This document shows, piece by piece, positions 23,590 through 36,600 of a stretch of 64,000 nucleotides of DNA. The position numbers were made by a program, and so were the translations under genes. The stretch comes from Mimachlamys varia. Lineage: Eukaryota; Mollusca; Bivalvia; Pectinida; Pectinidae. Location of the stretch: assembly GCA_947623455.1 (NCBI GenBank), contig OX392529.1:8928001-8992000 (forward strand), read 5' to 3'. The notes beneath the pieces are model-generated. The model was not told where the DNA came from. It searched no databases and saw nothing but the letters and a program-made list of their open reading frames with translations. Positions within the stretch are counted from its first letter, which is position 1, and the number at the start of each line of letters is the position of its first letter.

Positions 23590-23807
23590 TGTTTGGTTTA
23601 TTTTGTTTTACGTCTTATAAACAGCCAGGGTCATTTAAGGACGTGCCAGGTTTTAGAGGTGGAGGAAAGCCGGAGTACTCGGACAAAAAAACACCGACCT
23701 ACAGTCAGTACCTGGCAACTGCCCCACAGGGATTCGAACTCGCAACCCAGAGGTGGGGGCTAATGGTAGAATGTCGGAACACCTTAACCACTTGGCTACT
23801 GCGCCTG
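23590..23807 (-). mobile_element. tRNA-derived SINE
   Basis: Read on the - strand from 23807, the head has an A-box-like TAGCCAAGTGGTTAAGGTG and a B-box GTTCGAATCCC, the internal promoter of RNA polymerase III. A body follows with GTACTCCGGCTTTCCTCCAC and AACCTGGCACGTCC, then a tail with TAAGACGTAAAACAAAATAA. The body sequence is one I recognise as widespread in bivalve and other mollusc genomes (Rudi-like SINEs); that name is from memory and unverified. Non-coding; it needs LINE machinery to move. Confidence 0.8.
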
Positions 23808-23819
23808 TATTTCCATTAG

Positions 23820-24284
23820 AAATTGACATTCGAAAATTAGATACTGTAACACCTACTATTACCTTGCATTTGTATTAACACATTAAGACAAATATCATAT
23901 AATAAAACAATTATCGACCTTTTGTCATGTGAATACGAGAATGTATCAACCTGAGAAAGTGCTATATCACTTTCCAAGGTGGATAACTTTCCTTTTGTAG
24001 TCTTATATATACTACAGTAACTGATATGAATATAATATTTCCTTTTGTAGCCTAATATATACTAACTGACAAAACAGATAGTTTTAACCAGTATTACTAT
24101 TAAATTGGTCAATTCGGCTGTTTTGCAAACAGTCAAGGACTCAAACAACTGTATAATTTTCTAAATCGTATGACTAAGCTTTCAAGCTAATATAATTAAA
24201 TAATAAAAGAATGAAGCGGAGAAAAAAGTATAAAAGATAAATGACAGAGTGCGAAAAGTCACAAAATTACCAAACATTTCCATT
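23820..24284. other. Intergenic, no gene
   Basis: AT-rich. A short duplicated phrase (TTTCCTTTTGTAG at about 23989 and 24041, each followed by TATATACTA) is the only structure seen. Confidence 0.5.
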
Positions 24285-24590
24285 ACTTAACTTCCAAATT
24301 CCAATTACTAAACCACAAAATTCTCATTACTAAACCTCAAAATTCTCATTACTAAACCTCATAATTCCCATAACTAAACTTCGAAATTCTCATTTCTAAA
24401 TCTCAAAATTCCCAGTACTATACCTCAAAATTCCCATTACTAGACCTCAAAATTCCCATTGCTAAACCTCAAAATTCTCATTACTAAATCTCAAAATTCC
24501 CATTACTAAACCTCAAAATTTCTATTAATAAACCTCCAAATTCTCATAACTTAACCTCCAAATTACCATTACTTAACTTCAAAATACATT
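24285..24590. repeat. 22-bp minisatellite, about 14 copies
   Basis: Units like CATTACTAAACCTCAAAATT recur every 21-22 bp with substitutions, and are more degenerate at both edges. Confidence 0.92.
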
Positions 24591-24594
24591 GACA

Positions 24595-26040
24595 ACAATG
24601 CTCGCCTCATCATTGGGATGATAATGTAGTTCCTGATCACTCGTTCTTAAGGGAATTGTGGTCGGGCCCAAAAATAGTTCACTTAGTGCAATTTCAGCTT
24701 TAGTTAATATACTTCCAAGAAACGACTTCTGTGATGTTGATCAAATATGGAAGCAATGATCATCAGCAAATGGGTTGATGAATGTTAAAGTCCCATTGGT
24801 ATCGTAACAAAATAATATAATGCTGTTGTTTTTGTCTTAGATGCATATAATCTCCTACTGAAGCCGAAACTGTTGTCTGACAAATTCCAGTGAGAGAAGT
24901 ATAGCTGATAAGATTTGTATCAACACAATTGGTATTGCTACAAGGTGTCAGAGTTAGGATCTGATCAACAATCTACTATCCATAATATCTAACACATAGC
25001 ATGTAATTAAAATACATTTAATTTTTCTAACATATTTCTGGTGACTATTATACCTAAGGTATTGAGGAAATTTAAGCCAAACATTCAAGCCACCCCTTTA
25101 GGGCCTCTGCACCCAGCAAGGTGAGCAATGTGCTACGTGTATATTATATCATACCTACGGATTATGCTATCAAGTTTGGTTAGTATTGGACTAACGGTTT
25201 ATAAGAAGTTGATACATGTATAAGCTGAAAATGTCAATTTGTATACTTTTAAGGTCCCCAACCAGACACCCCAATCCAAACCTACACTCAATAGGGATCA
25301 CCAAATTGCGGGATGATGAATTTTCCTCTCCACTTACTGGGGATCATTGCTTACATGTTTGATTTAAATCATGAAATTGGTTTCTTGGGAGACTATTTTC
25401 AAACTAAAACATGCACTTTGTGAACCCTTGACGGCCGTACCACAAGGCCCCTGGAACCCTGTTTGTCAGCATCTTGACAATTATAGATTATATTATCACC
25501 GTGTGGTGGTGGTGGTGGTGGTGAATATTGTTGGCGATTTATTTTGGGGTTGGTTAAATGGAAGTTTTTGGTAATTATATATCAAAATATACCTGTAAAA
25601 ACATGTAACCATGACCTGTTTTATCTGTGTTGTTCATGTTTCCCCTCGCAATTCGAAATTTATAATGTTTTAAGCCAAACATTCAAGCAACCCCTTGAAT
25701 GTCCAGTTCTTATCCAGTTTGTAAGAACTTCGACAAAAAACAAACGTTCATCCCCACAAGAAGTATCCCAACAAAAGTGATCCGCGTAAGAAAATAATCC
25801 GTGATACAAATTTCAATCAAAACTAATGAAAAATAATTTGAGAATAAAAACACCATTTCAAGCGTAAAAATGCATATGAGAAAGTCAATGACGATATCTT
25901 TATTTTCAAATTATTATTTTTTTTTAAATCGAAAGGCTATCGCAGGCGGTTTCGAGATTTTATCCACGTGCTCACGATGAGAAAATTGTTCTCACGACAA
26001 ACCCTGAAAATACAGTGTGATAATCTATACTCCATCTTTC
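24595..26040. other. Intergenic, no gene
   Basis: No convincing exon. It holds a (GGT)n microsatellite at about 25504-25522, and a direct repeat TAAGCCAAACATTCAAGC at about 25074 and 25671 that may mark the ends of an old insertion of about 600 bp. Confidence 0.45.
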
Positions 26041-26555
26041 TGATGCCCTTTGATACTTTCTCACAGGTGTAGAGTACCTGTGGATATTCCATCTTTCTAA
26101 TGACCGTTGATGGGTTCTCACAGGTGTGGAGTACCTGTGGATACTCCATCTTTCTAATGACCGTTGATGGGTTCTCACAGGTATGGAGTACCTGTGGATA
26201 CTTCATCTTTCTAATGACCGTTGATGGGTTCTCACAGGTGTGGAGTACCTGTGGATACTTCATCTTTCTAATGACCGTTGATGGGTTCTCACAGGTGTGG
26301 AGTGCCTGTTAATACTCCATCTTTCTAATGACCGTTGATGGGTTCTCACAGGTATGGAGTACCTGTGGATACTCCATCTTTCTAATGACCGTTGATGGGT
26401 TCTCACAGGTGTGGAGTACCTGTGGATACTCCATCTTTCTAATGACCGTTGATGGGTTCTCACAGGTGTGGGGTACCTGTGGATACTCCATCTTTCTAAT
26501 GACCGTTGATGGGTTCTCACAAGTGTGGGTGCCTGTGGATACTCCATCTACAAAA
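26041..26555. repeat. 57-bp minisatellite, about 9 copies
   Basis: Units contain CTAATGACCGTTGATGGG and TTCTCACAGGTGTGGAGTAC at 57-bp spacing (26101, 26158 and so on). The unit is 19 codons long, so both strands show repetitive open frames that I do not count as genes. The first unit is diverged. Confidence 0.95.
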
Positions 26556-26909
26556 CAGAATCTGGTCCCTCAACTCAGATAAACATATTTTGACCATTGT
26601 GTTCCCTAGAGTATAATCTCCTGTAATTTTGGCGTCAATGTATATTGGAAGTGGCTAATTCCTCTGTAGTCAAGAATCGGAAGGAACCTCGTTTCCATTT
26701 TCCCTTCCCCAACTTGATGTCTTGCGATACATTGATCCCCGCCTTAGTTACTATTATTACCAATATCTACTGTTGAATGACAAACACATAAAGATATCTA
26801 AAATCGTGATATACCACTTAAACATTCCGAACTTTAGGCGAACTCTGAACCAGCTATTCCAATAATGAGCCTATTGTCTTTGAGATCTCCCAGGAGAGTC
26901 TGGTACAGC
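26556..26909. other. Intergenic, or possible 3' region of a - strand gene
   Basis: No structure recognised apart from its position downstream of the candidate exon at 26910-26983. Confidence 0.4.
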
Positions 26910-26983
26910 CTATGCTCGGAATAACACTAACAGAATACAAGTGACAATCACACCAGCAATGCATGTGATGATGGTAATATGTT
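26910..26983 (-). CDS. Candidate terminal exon encoding one transmembrane helix
   Basis: On the - strand an acceptor-like TTTGCAG is followed by a 74-bp segment. In phase 1 it reads CIAGVIVTCILLVLF flanked by HITIIT before and RA then TAG after. A hydrophobic run of about 20 residues, a basic residue and an immediate stop look like the end of a type I or tail-anchored membrane protein. I could not find a partner exon to the right, so it may be chance. The family is not recognised. Confidence 0.3.
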
Positions 26984-26994
26984 CTGCAAAGGAA

Positions 26995-28578
26995 ATATTT
27001 TATTGTCAAAATATCGTGAGAAATGTGTTCAATATCGGTTTGTGTTTAGAAACAATAATCTCAAGGGAAATTGCCCCCCTCCTATTTAGTAGTCATGTAA
27101 TATAGACGCAATAAAACGCTGGTAATAGCCCGTGGAGCTATATGTGTGTACCTAATTGGACCGCTAAACGTATTTTGTAATGTTGACGAGTCGTGTCAAT
27201 CGTACCTATTTAAAACATGTCCATATATGATAGTATAACAGACGATACACATTTATTAATCTAAACGTTTAAAATGGCGAATACGATTTGATCTAAATAC
27301 GTAATAGTCAGCAGGAGGTCTGAGACAACGGACGGAATGGGCGAGTTAATTCGTGGCATGGCAGAAAATCGTGAATTACACGTAACGACCGCTACACGAT
27401 TGTATATTAGGCAGTCGCACCACTATTGTACACAGAACTGATTGTATTTAAATGAATCAGTTACATCCTATTTCCAAACGTGAAGATGTATTGACAGATC
27501 GTGTGAATAAAGCCATCACATATTGACTATTACTAGGCGACCTATACGCCTCTCCCGTCCAAGTTTAGCTCAATACATCCATATACAGCCCATAACATAC
27601 ATGTTATGGAATTTGAAATACAAAAAACAATGTTCTAAAACATTGCATTGCCTTGTCATGTAATCCTACGTTCTCGTGATCATCATGTATACAATCACAG
27701 TACAAGCGCGGAAAAGATAACAGAGGTGTTACTACATGACAGAAGGCGTGGTGACCACATCTCTGGCAGATCCTGTCAACCATGTGATGACTTCAGTGTA
27801 GCGTGAAACAAAGTGAATGTTTCACTTGACTTAATGCGTGTCTTGGTCTGGTGTCTCTTTATACCCCGTCACACCTGAGCACATAATCAACCCACAAGGT
27901 CATCCTTATATACAACACTCATTATAGGACCATGGATGAACAAGTTTATTTTCAGATTATAACTATTAGAAATACAACAATATGTTCATCTGGAAATCAC
28001 AATGTCGGGTATAGATGTCGGGTATGGTGTATCCTACATTCTATAGATGTCGGGTATGGTGTATCCTACATTCTATAGATGTATATAACGTTATATAACG
28101 TTACAAAAATGTAATTGCAATACCAAGTACATTGATTTTTTTTATTGATATTAAGGCCTTATAATGTTTATCATAAGCAAAGTAACGGGAGTGATCAGAA
28201 ACAGGAAGTTTGAAGTTTGAAGTTTTTTTTCTGACTTTTAACCTCATTTCATTATTTTTTAGGTTCAGATTATTTATCTATTTTTGACATTATTTGATAC
28301 AACTTTTGTCCGTCGATTTATCTCTACTGCCAATGTCTACTCAATGTGCTTGTACAGGAGACTGCTACATGGCAGCGCAGAAAGTAAAATGGTATTTTTA
28401 GCTTTAAAATCAATCTTGAAATCCCTAAAATTGCTGCAATCAACAAAGATTGATTTTATCAGGTTTGTTATGGGCCGCTTCTCACACATTCTAATTACAG
28501 CAGTATTAAATAATTTATCAAAGATGTTGTCCAAGAACAACTCATAACCTAAAACAATGAAAGTGTTTTTGTATATAT
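26995..28578. other. Intergenic, no gene recognised
   Basis: No supported exon. A two-copy 32-bp repeat lies at 28011-28074 (ATAGATGTCGGGTATGGTGT). The open frames at 28284-28547 show no family motif. Confidence 0.45.
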
Positions 28579-29420
28579 ATAGTTCGGAGGAAAGAATTCC
28601 ATGTAGACTGTTTGGATTCCAGTGGGAACTAAATGTACCCCACGTTTGGCTGACTTGTTTTTGTTTTCGTACGAGGCTAGCCTTATCAGGACGGGTAACA
28701 AAAACCTTGCCAAATTTTTCAATTTCACTTTCAGGTATATCGCCGATGTGTTGTATATATACCCTACTAAACTTGAGATTAAGGACACAACAGACCCTCC
28801 TACATCAGCTTCTTATCTCGATCTTTACTTACACAATGACCAATCAAGCAGCTTACTACTAAGCTGTATGATAAACGTGACGATTTCGATTTTCCTATCG
28901 TGAACCTTCCCTTTTCTTGATAGTAACATATCTGCTTCTCCATCCTATGGTTTTCTATGGTGTCAGCTGCTGACTAACAAACGTACGGCACAATGATTCG
29001 AGAGATGCAGGTTGATGAAGACTTTGGGCAAGTGTAAATGTTGCCATCTTGGTCTCATTGAAAAATATTTTGTATCTTTGTGAAATATGCAGATAAACGT
29101 TTTTGAGTATGTTCGTTAGTGTGCTTACTTATTGTGGTTGACAATGACTCGGTTCTTATTTTGAGGAATTCATGTTTACTTCCGGAACAACCGGTCTTAT
29201 AATCTTGTACTTTTACGAGTGTCTGCAAAGTTTCCTTTGTTCATATTTTGCCTCTAGTTTAATTGATTTTGAGTTCGGGCTCTGGTTTTGTTGACGCATT
29301 TGTATTCTCTGATTTTTTTTTAAATGTCGGTTTTTTTCCTTTTTTTCAGATAGTTTTAGCGACATGTGTTTATGATATATTTTACAAACTATCATTTTAC
29401 AGAAACATACTGTATATACA
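28579..29420 (+). mobile_element. Penelope-like (?) retroelement fragment: RT palm plus downstream tail
   Basis: Reverse-transcriptase-like blocks lie in order on the + strand with stops and shifts: TVWIPVGTKCTPRLADLF (palm GT-x-C-P block) from about 28608, FRYIADVLYIYP (the position of the catalytic YxDD, here IADV, so the first Asp is lost), LEIKDTTDPPTSASYLDLYL, then LYDKRDDFDFPIVNLPF to about 28917. It continues into a tail (29000-29420) with TGACGCATTTGTATTCTCTG that recurs elsewhere in the window. A retroelement RT is clear. Assignment to Penelope-like elements is from remembered similarity and is tentative. Confidence 0.7.
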
Positions 29421-29835
29421 GACAATGGAAGTATCTTGGGGAAATATAAGAGATCTTAAGCAGTTCGTAAACGCCATTTTTATATTGTGGAAATGAAGAC
29501 CAAAGTATCAATTTAACACTTGTAAGCACTCATATCTAACACAGTACAACAAGTAATTGTTCCCTATTAACATCTTGGATAAAGCGTAGCATCGTATTTC
29601 AAATTAACTAGTGCTGACCCTCTGTTGAGGAACTCTTGTATACAAACTATTACAAAACACATTGACCTTGGACTCTACCTGTTTACAATTTCTACTTTAT
29701 GTATAGTTGACCATGTCACTGTTAGGATCTCGAAAATGCACATGCCTGGTCCAGCCAAATTCGTTTCAGTCCTTTTGTGGCTTGAACATTGTAAAGACAT
29801 ACGTAGCGCACAGGATAGATGAAGGAAGCAATACA
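29421..29835. other. Intergenic, no feature recognised
   Basis: No exon or repeat seen. Confidence 0.45.
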
Positions 29836-30035
29836 TAGGTGAACCATCACGTTTGCTTCCCTTACTGAGTACGATGTTTAAGTGCATATGCCACATAAGT
29901 GGATCATCTTGTTTGTTTTCCTAGTACGATGTATAAGTGTATATACCACATAATTGGATCATCATATTTGTTTCCTAGTACGATGAATAAGTGTATACAC
30001 CACATAATTGGATCATCATATTTGTTTCCTTTTAT
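29836..30035. repeat. 54-bp tandem repeat, about 4 copies
   Basis: GTACGATG recurs at 29869, 29924 and 29978, each followed by AAGTGTATATACCACATAA-type sequence. Confidence 0.9.
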
Positions 30036-30161
30036 GACGTGTTACTTAATACATTAGAATCAGCCTTAGATATAATGACAAAATATGAAAACAACACAGG
30101 AGGTTTGTTTATGTGAGAAAAAGTGTGAAATAAAGATAATATCATGCAAGGTCGTACTTGA

Positions 30162-30331
30162 GTTGGTGCAGGCTGTGGTGTCGGTGCCCTCCTTGTTGTA
30201 GAGACAGTGTACCGTCGCGGGACTCACTCTCAGCATTAAGGTGCCTGTTGGTGCAGGCTGTGGTGTCGGTGCCCTCCTTGTTGTAGAGACCGTGTACCGT
30301 CGCGGGACTCACTCTCAGCATTAACGTGCCT
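30162..30331. repeat. 85-bp GC-rich tandem duplication (2 copies)
   Basis: GTTGGTGCAGGCTGTGGTGT at 30162 and again at 30247. The two copies differ at only a couple of positions. Clearly richer in GC than its surroundings. Confidence 0.9.
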
Positions 30332-30654
30332 GTTGACTGTATACCAATGGTAATTGATTCCGTGGAAATGAAAAACGATCACGTTCATATAAGAATATAA
30401 TTCCCTTTCTTTATTTTACGACACCTCCGGGAAATTATTGTCCGGAACCCAACACAAGTGGAGTCCTGACCAGGACAATATCATCCCTGAGTTCATCCAA
30501 CCACTTAATTGGTGTCAGTATCATCCAATGTGTCCACAGTCGTGTTACTGGAGCAGATATAGAGGAGGTCCCGTGGGGTATTGTTCACACAGGAAAGATG
30601 CAGTGTCATTTTGTCTCACACAGAAAGAGACAGAACCAATATGTTCAACAGAGT
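30332..30654. other. Short unique stretch before the 29-bp array
   Basis: An open frame (about 30438-30656) containing several Cys residues (NWCQYHPMCPQSCYWSRY) is present but has no ATG and no recognised family. Exon status is undecided. Confidence 0.35.
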
Positions 30655-33600
30655 AAAGTAAGAACTACTATCCATCAATGGGTAAGGTCTGTACTCCAAT
30701 GTATAACTGAGTAGGGTCTGTACTCCAATGTATAACTGAGTAAGGTCAGAACTCCAATGTATAACTGTGTAGAGTCAGTACTACAATGTATAACTGAGTA
30801 GGGTCAGAACTACAATGTATAACTGAGTAGGGTCAGTACTACAATGTATAACTGTGTAGGGTCAGAACTACTTTGTATAACTGAGTAGTGTCAGTACTTC
30901 AATGAATAACTGAGTAGGGTCTGTACTCCAATGTATAACTGAGAAGGGTCAGAACTACTATGTATAACTGAGTAGGGTCAGAACTACTGTGTATAACTGA
31001 GTAGGGTCAGAACTCCAATGTATAACTGAGTAGGGTCAGTACTACAATGTATAACTGAGTAGGGTCTGTACTCCAATGTATAACTGAGTAGGGTCAGTAC
31101 TCCAATGTTTAACTGAGTAGGGTCAGAACTACTGTGTATAACTGAGTAGGGTCAGAACTCCAATGTATAACTGAGTAGGGTCAGTACTCCAATGTATAAC
31201 TGAGTAGGGTCTGTACTCCAATGTATAACTGAGTAGGGTCAGTACTACAATGTATAACTGAGTAGGGTCTGTACTCCAATGTATAACTGAGTAGGGTCAG
31301 TACTTCAATGTATAACTGAGTAGGGTCTGTACTCCAATGTATAACTGAGAAGGGTCAGAACTACTATGTATAACTGAGTAAGGTCTGTACTCCAATGTAT
31401 AACTGAGTAGGGTCAGTACTACAATGTATAACTGAGTAGGGTCTGTACTAAAATGTATAACTGAGAAGGGTCAGAACTACTATGTATAACTGAGTAAGGT
31501 CAGAACTCCAATGTATAACTGTGTAGAGTCAGTACTACAATGTATAACTGAGTACTACAATGTATAACTTAGTAGGGTCAGAACTACAATGTATGACTGA
31601 GTAAGGTCAGAACTCCAATGTATAACTGTGTAGAGTCAGTACTACTATGTATAACTGAGTAGTGTCAGTACTTCAATGTATAACTTAGTAGGGTCAGTAC
31701 TACAATGTATGACTGTGTAGGGTCAGAACTACTTTGTATAACTGAGTAAGGTCTGTACTCCAATGTATAACTGAGTAGGGTCAGTACTTCAATGTATAAC
31801 TGAGTAGGGTCTGTACTCCAATGTGTAACTGAGAAGGGTCAGACCTACTATGTATAACTGAGTAAGGTCTGTACTCCAATGTATAACTGAGTAGGGTCAG
31901 TACTACAATGTATAACTGAGTAGGGTCTGTACTCCAATGTATAACTGAGAAGGGTCAGAACTACAATGTATAACTGAGTAGGGTCAGTACTCCTATGTAT
32001 AACTGAGAAGGGTCAGAACTCCAATGTATAACTGAGTAGGGTCAGTACTCCTATGTATAACTGAAAAGGGTCAGAACTACTATGTATAACTGAGTAGGGT
32101 CAGTACTCCAATGTATAACTGAGTAGGGTCTGTACTCCAATGTATAACTGAGAAGGGTCAGAACTACTATGTATAACTGAGTAGGGTCAGTACTCCAATG
32201 TATAACTGAGTAGGGTCTGTACTCCAATGTATAACTGAGAAGGGTCAGAACTACTATGTATAACTGAGTAGGGTCAGTACTCCAATGTATAACTAAGTAG
32301 GGTCTGTACTCCAATGTATAACTGAGTAGGGTCAGAACTACTATGTATAACTGAGTAGGGTCTGTACTCCAATTTATAACTGAGAAGGGTCTGAACTACT
32401 ATGTATAACTTAGTAGGGTCAGAACTACTATGTATAACTGTGTAGGGTCAGTACTACTATGTATAACTGAGTAGGGTCAGAACTCCAATGTATAACTGAG
32501 TAGGGTCAGTACTCCAATGTATAACTGAGTAGGGTCAGAACTACCATGTATAACTGAGTAGGGTCAGAACTCCAATGTATAACTGAGTAGGGTCAGTACT
32601 CCAATTTATAACTGAGTAGGGTCAGAACTACTATGTATAACTGAGTAGGATCAGAACTTCTATGTATAACTGAGTAGGGTCAGTACTACAATGTATAACT
32701 GAGTAGTGTCAGAACTACTATGTATAACTGAGTAGGGTCAGTACTACTATGTATAACTGAGTAGGGTCAGTACTCCAATGTATAACTGAGAAGGGTCAGA
32801 ACTACCATGTATAACTGTGTAGAGTCAGTACTACAATGTATAACTGAGTAGGGTCAGAACTACTATGTATAACTGAGAAGTGTCAGTACTCCAATGTATA
32901 ACTGAGTAGGGTCAGTACTACAATGTATAACTGTGTAGGGTCAGTACTACAATGTATAACTGAGTAGGGTCAGAACTACTATGTATAACTGAGTAGTGTC
33001 AGTACTCCAATGTATAACTGAGTAGGGTCAGTACTACAATGTATAACTGAGTAGGGTCAGTACTCCAATGTATAACTGAGTAGGGTCAGAACTACTATGT
33101 ATAACTGAGTAGTGTCAGTACTACAATGTATAACTGAGTAGGGTCAGTACTACAATGTATAACTGAGTAGGGTCAGTACTACAATGTATAACTGAGTAGG
33201 GTCAGTACTAAAATGTATAACTGAGTAGGGTCAGTACTACAATGTATAACTGAGTAGGGTCAGTACTACAATGTTTAACTGAGTAGGGTCAGTACTACAA
33301 TGTATAACTGAGTAGGGTCAGTACTACAATGTATAACTGAGTAGGGTCAGTACTACAATGTATAACTGAGTAGGGTCAGTACTACAATGTATAACTGAGT
33401 AGGGTCAGAACTACTATGTATAACTGAGTAGGGTCAGTACTACAATGTATAACTGAGTAGGGTCAGAACTACTACATTGTATGTATAACTGAGTAGTGTC
33501 ACTACTCCAATGTATAACTGAGTAGGGTCAGAACTACTATGTATAACTGAGTAGTGTCAGTACTTCAATGTATAACTGAGTAGGGTCAGTACTACAATGT

Positions 33601-36600
33601 ATAACTGTGTAGGGTCAGTACTACAATGTATAACTGAGTAGGGTCAGTACTACAATGTATAACTGAGTAGGGTCAGTACTACAATGTATAACTGAGTAGT
33701 GTCAGTACTTCAATGTATAACTGAGAAGGGTCAGAACTACCAGGTATAACTGTGTAGGGTCAGTACTTCAATGTATAACTGAGTAGGGTCAGAACTACTA
33801 TGTAAAACTGTGAAGGGTCAGTACTACAATGTATAACTGAGTAGGGTCAGTACTACAATGTATAACTGAGTAGGGTCAGTACTACAATGTATAACTGAGG
33901 AGTGTCAGTACTACAATGTATAACTGAGTAGTGACAGTACTCCAATGTATAACTGAGTAGGGTCAGAACTACTATGTATAACTGAGTAGTGTCAGTACTC
34001 CAATGTATAACTGAGTAGGGTCAGTACTTCAATGTATAACTGAGTAGGGTCAGAACTACTATGTATAACTGTGTAGGGTCAGTACTACAATGTATAACTG
34101 AGTAGGGTCAGTACTCCAATGTATAACGGAGTAGGGTCAGAACTACTTTGTATAACTGAGTAGGGTCAGTACTACAATGTATAACTGAGTAGGGTCAGAA
34201 CTACTATGTATAACTGAGTAGGGTCAGAACTACTATGTATAACTGAGTAGGGTCAGTACTACAATGTATAACTGAGTAGGGTCAGTACTACAATGTATAA
34301 CTGTGTAGGGTCTGAACTACAATGTATAACTGAGTAGGGTCAGAACTTCTATGTATAACTGAGAAGGGTCAGAACTACCATGCATAACTGTGTAGGGTCA
34401 GTACTTCAATGTATAACTGAGTAGGGTCAGAACTCCAATGTATAAATGAGTAGGGTCAGTACTCCAATGTATAACTGAGTAGGGTCAGTACTACAATGTA
34501 TAACTGAGTAGGGTCAGTACTACAATGTATAACTGAGTAGGGTCAGTACTAAAATGTATAACTGAGTAGGGTCAGTACTACAATGTATAACTGAGTAGGG
34601 TCAGTACTACAATGTTTAACTGAGTAGGGTCAGTACTACAATGTATAACTGAGTAGGGTCAGTACTACAATGTATAACTGAGTAGGGTCAGTACTACAAT
34701 GTATAACTGAGTAGGGTCAGTACTACAATGTATAACTGAGTAGGGTCAGAACTACTATGTATAACTGAGTAGGGTCAGTACTACAATGTATAACTGAGTA
34801 GGGTCAGAACTACTACATTGTATGTATAACTGAGTAGTGTCACTACTCCAATGTATAACTGAGTAGGGTCAGAACTACTATGTATAACTGAGTAGTGTCA
34901 GTACTTCAATGTATAACTGAGTAGGGTCAGTACTACAATGTATAACTGTGTAGGGTCAGTACTACAATGTATAACTGAGTAGGGTCAGTACTACAATGTA
35001 TAACTGAGTAGGGTCAGTACTACAATGTATAACTGAGTAGTGTCAGTACTTCAATGTATAACTGAGAAGGGTCAGAACTACCAGGTATAACTGTGTAGGG
35101 TCAGTACTTCAATGTATAACTGAGTAGGGTCAGAACTACTATGTATAACTGTGAAGGGTCAGTACTACAATGTATAACTGAGTAGGGTCAGTACTACAAT
35201 GTATAACTGAGTAGGGTCAGTACTACAATGTATAACTGAGGAGTGTCAGTACTACAATGTATAACTGAGTAGTGACAGTACTCCAATGTATAACTGAGTA
35301 GGGTCAGAACTACTATGTATAACTGAGTAGTGTCAGTACTCCAATGTATAACTGAGTAGGGTCAGTACTTCAATGTATAACTGAGTAGGGTCAGAACTAC
35401 AATGTATAACTGTGTAGGGTCAGTACTACAATGTATAACTGAGTAGGGTCAGTACTCCAATGTATAACGGAGTAGGGTCAGAACTACTTTGTATAACTGA
35501 GTAGGGTCAGTACTACAATGTATAACTGAGTAGGGTCAGAACTACTATGTATAACTGAGTAGGGTCAGAACTACTATGTATAACTGAGTAGGGTCAGTAC
35601 TACAATGTATAACTGAGTAGGGTCAGTACTACAATGTATAACTGTGTAGGGTCTGAACTACAATGTATAACTGAGTAGGGTCAGAACTTCTATGTATAAC
35701 TGAGAAGGGTCAGAACTACCATGCATAACTGTGTAGGGTCAGTACTTCAATGTATAACTGAGTAGGGTCAGAACTCCAATGTATAAATGAGTAGGGTCAG
35801 TACTCCAATGTATAACTGAGTAGGGTCAGAACTACTATGTATAACTGAGTAGGGTCAGAACTTCTATGTATAACTGAGTAGGGTCAGTACTACAATGTAT
35901 AACTGAGTAGGGTCAGAACTACTATGTATAACTGAGTAGGGTCAGTACTACTATGTATAACTCAGTAGGGTCAGTACTCCAATGTATAACTGAGAAGGGT
36001 CAGAACTACCATGTATAACTTTGTAGAGTCAGTACTACAATGTATAACTGAGTAGGGTCAGAACTACTATGTATAACTGAGAAGTGTCAGTACTCCAATG
36101 TATAACTGAGTAGGGTCAGTACTACAATGTATAACTGAGTAGGGTCAGTACTACAATGTATAACTGAGTAGGGTCAGAACTACTATGTATAACTGAGTAG
36201 TGTCAGTACTCCAATGTATAACTGAGTAGGGTCAGTACTACAATGTATAACTGAGTAGGGTCAGTACTCCAATGTATAACTGAGTAGGGTCAGAACTACA
36301 ATGTATAACTGAGTAGGGTCAGTACTACAATGTATAACTGAGTAGGGTCAGAACTACTATGTATAACTGAGTAGGGTCAGAACTACAATGTATAACTGAG
36401 TAGGGTCAGTACTACAATGTATAACTGAGTAGGGTCAGAACTACAATGTATAACTGAGTAGGGTCAGTACTACAATGTATAACTGAGTAGGGTCAGAACT
36501 ACTATGTATAACTGAGTAGGGTCAGTACTACAATGTATAACTGAGTAGTGTCAGTACTACAATGTATAACTGAGTAGGGTCAGTACTAAAATGTATAACT

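Noticed and set aside
23710..23807. Functional tRNA gene
   Set aside because: The A and B boxes belong to a SINE head; there is no complete cloverleaf with a plausible acceptor stem, and a SINE body follows directly.
25937..26582. Repetitive open frames on both strands at the 57-bp array
   Set aside because: The unit is divisible by three and both strands are open at once, as expected without selection.
28284..28547. Overlapping frames of 87 and 67 codons upstream of the RT fragment
   Set aside because: Both strands open in AT-rich sequence; no RT-family block could be aligned.
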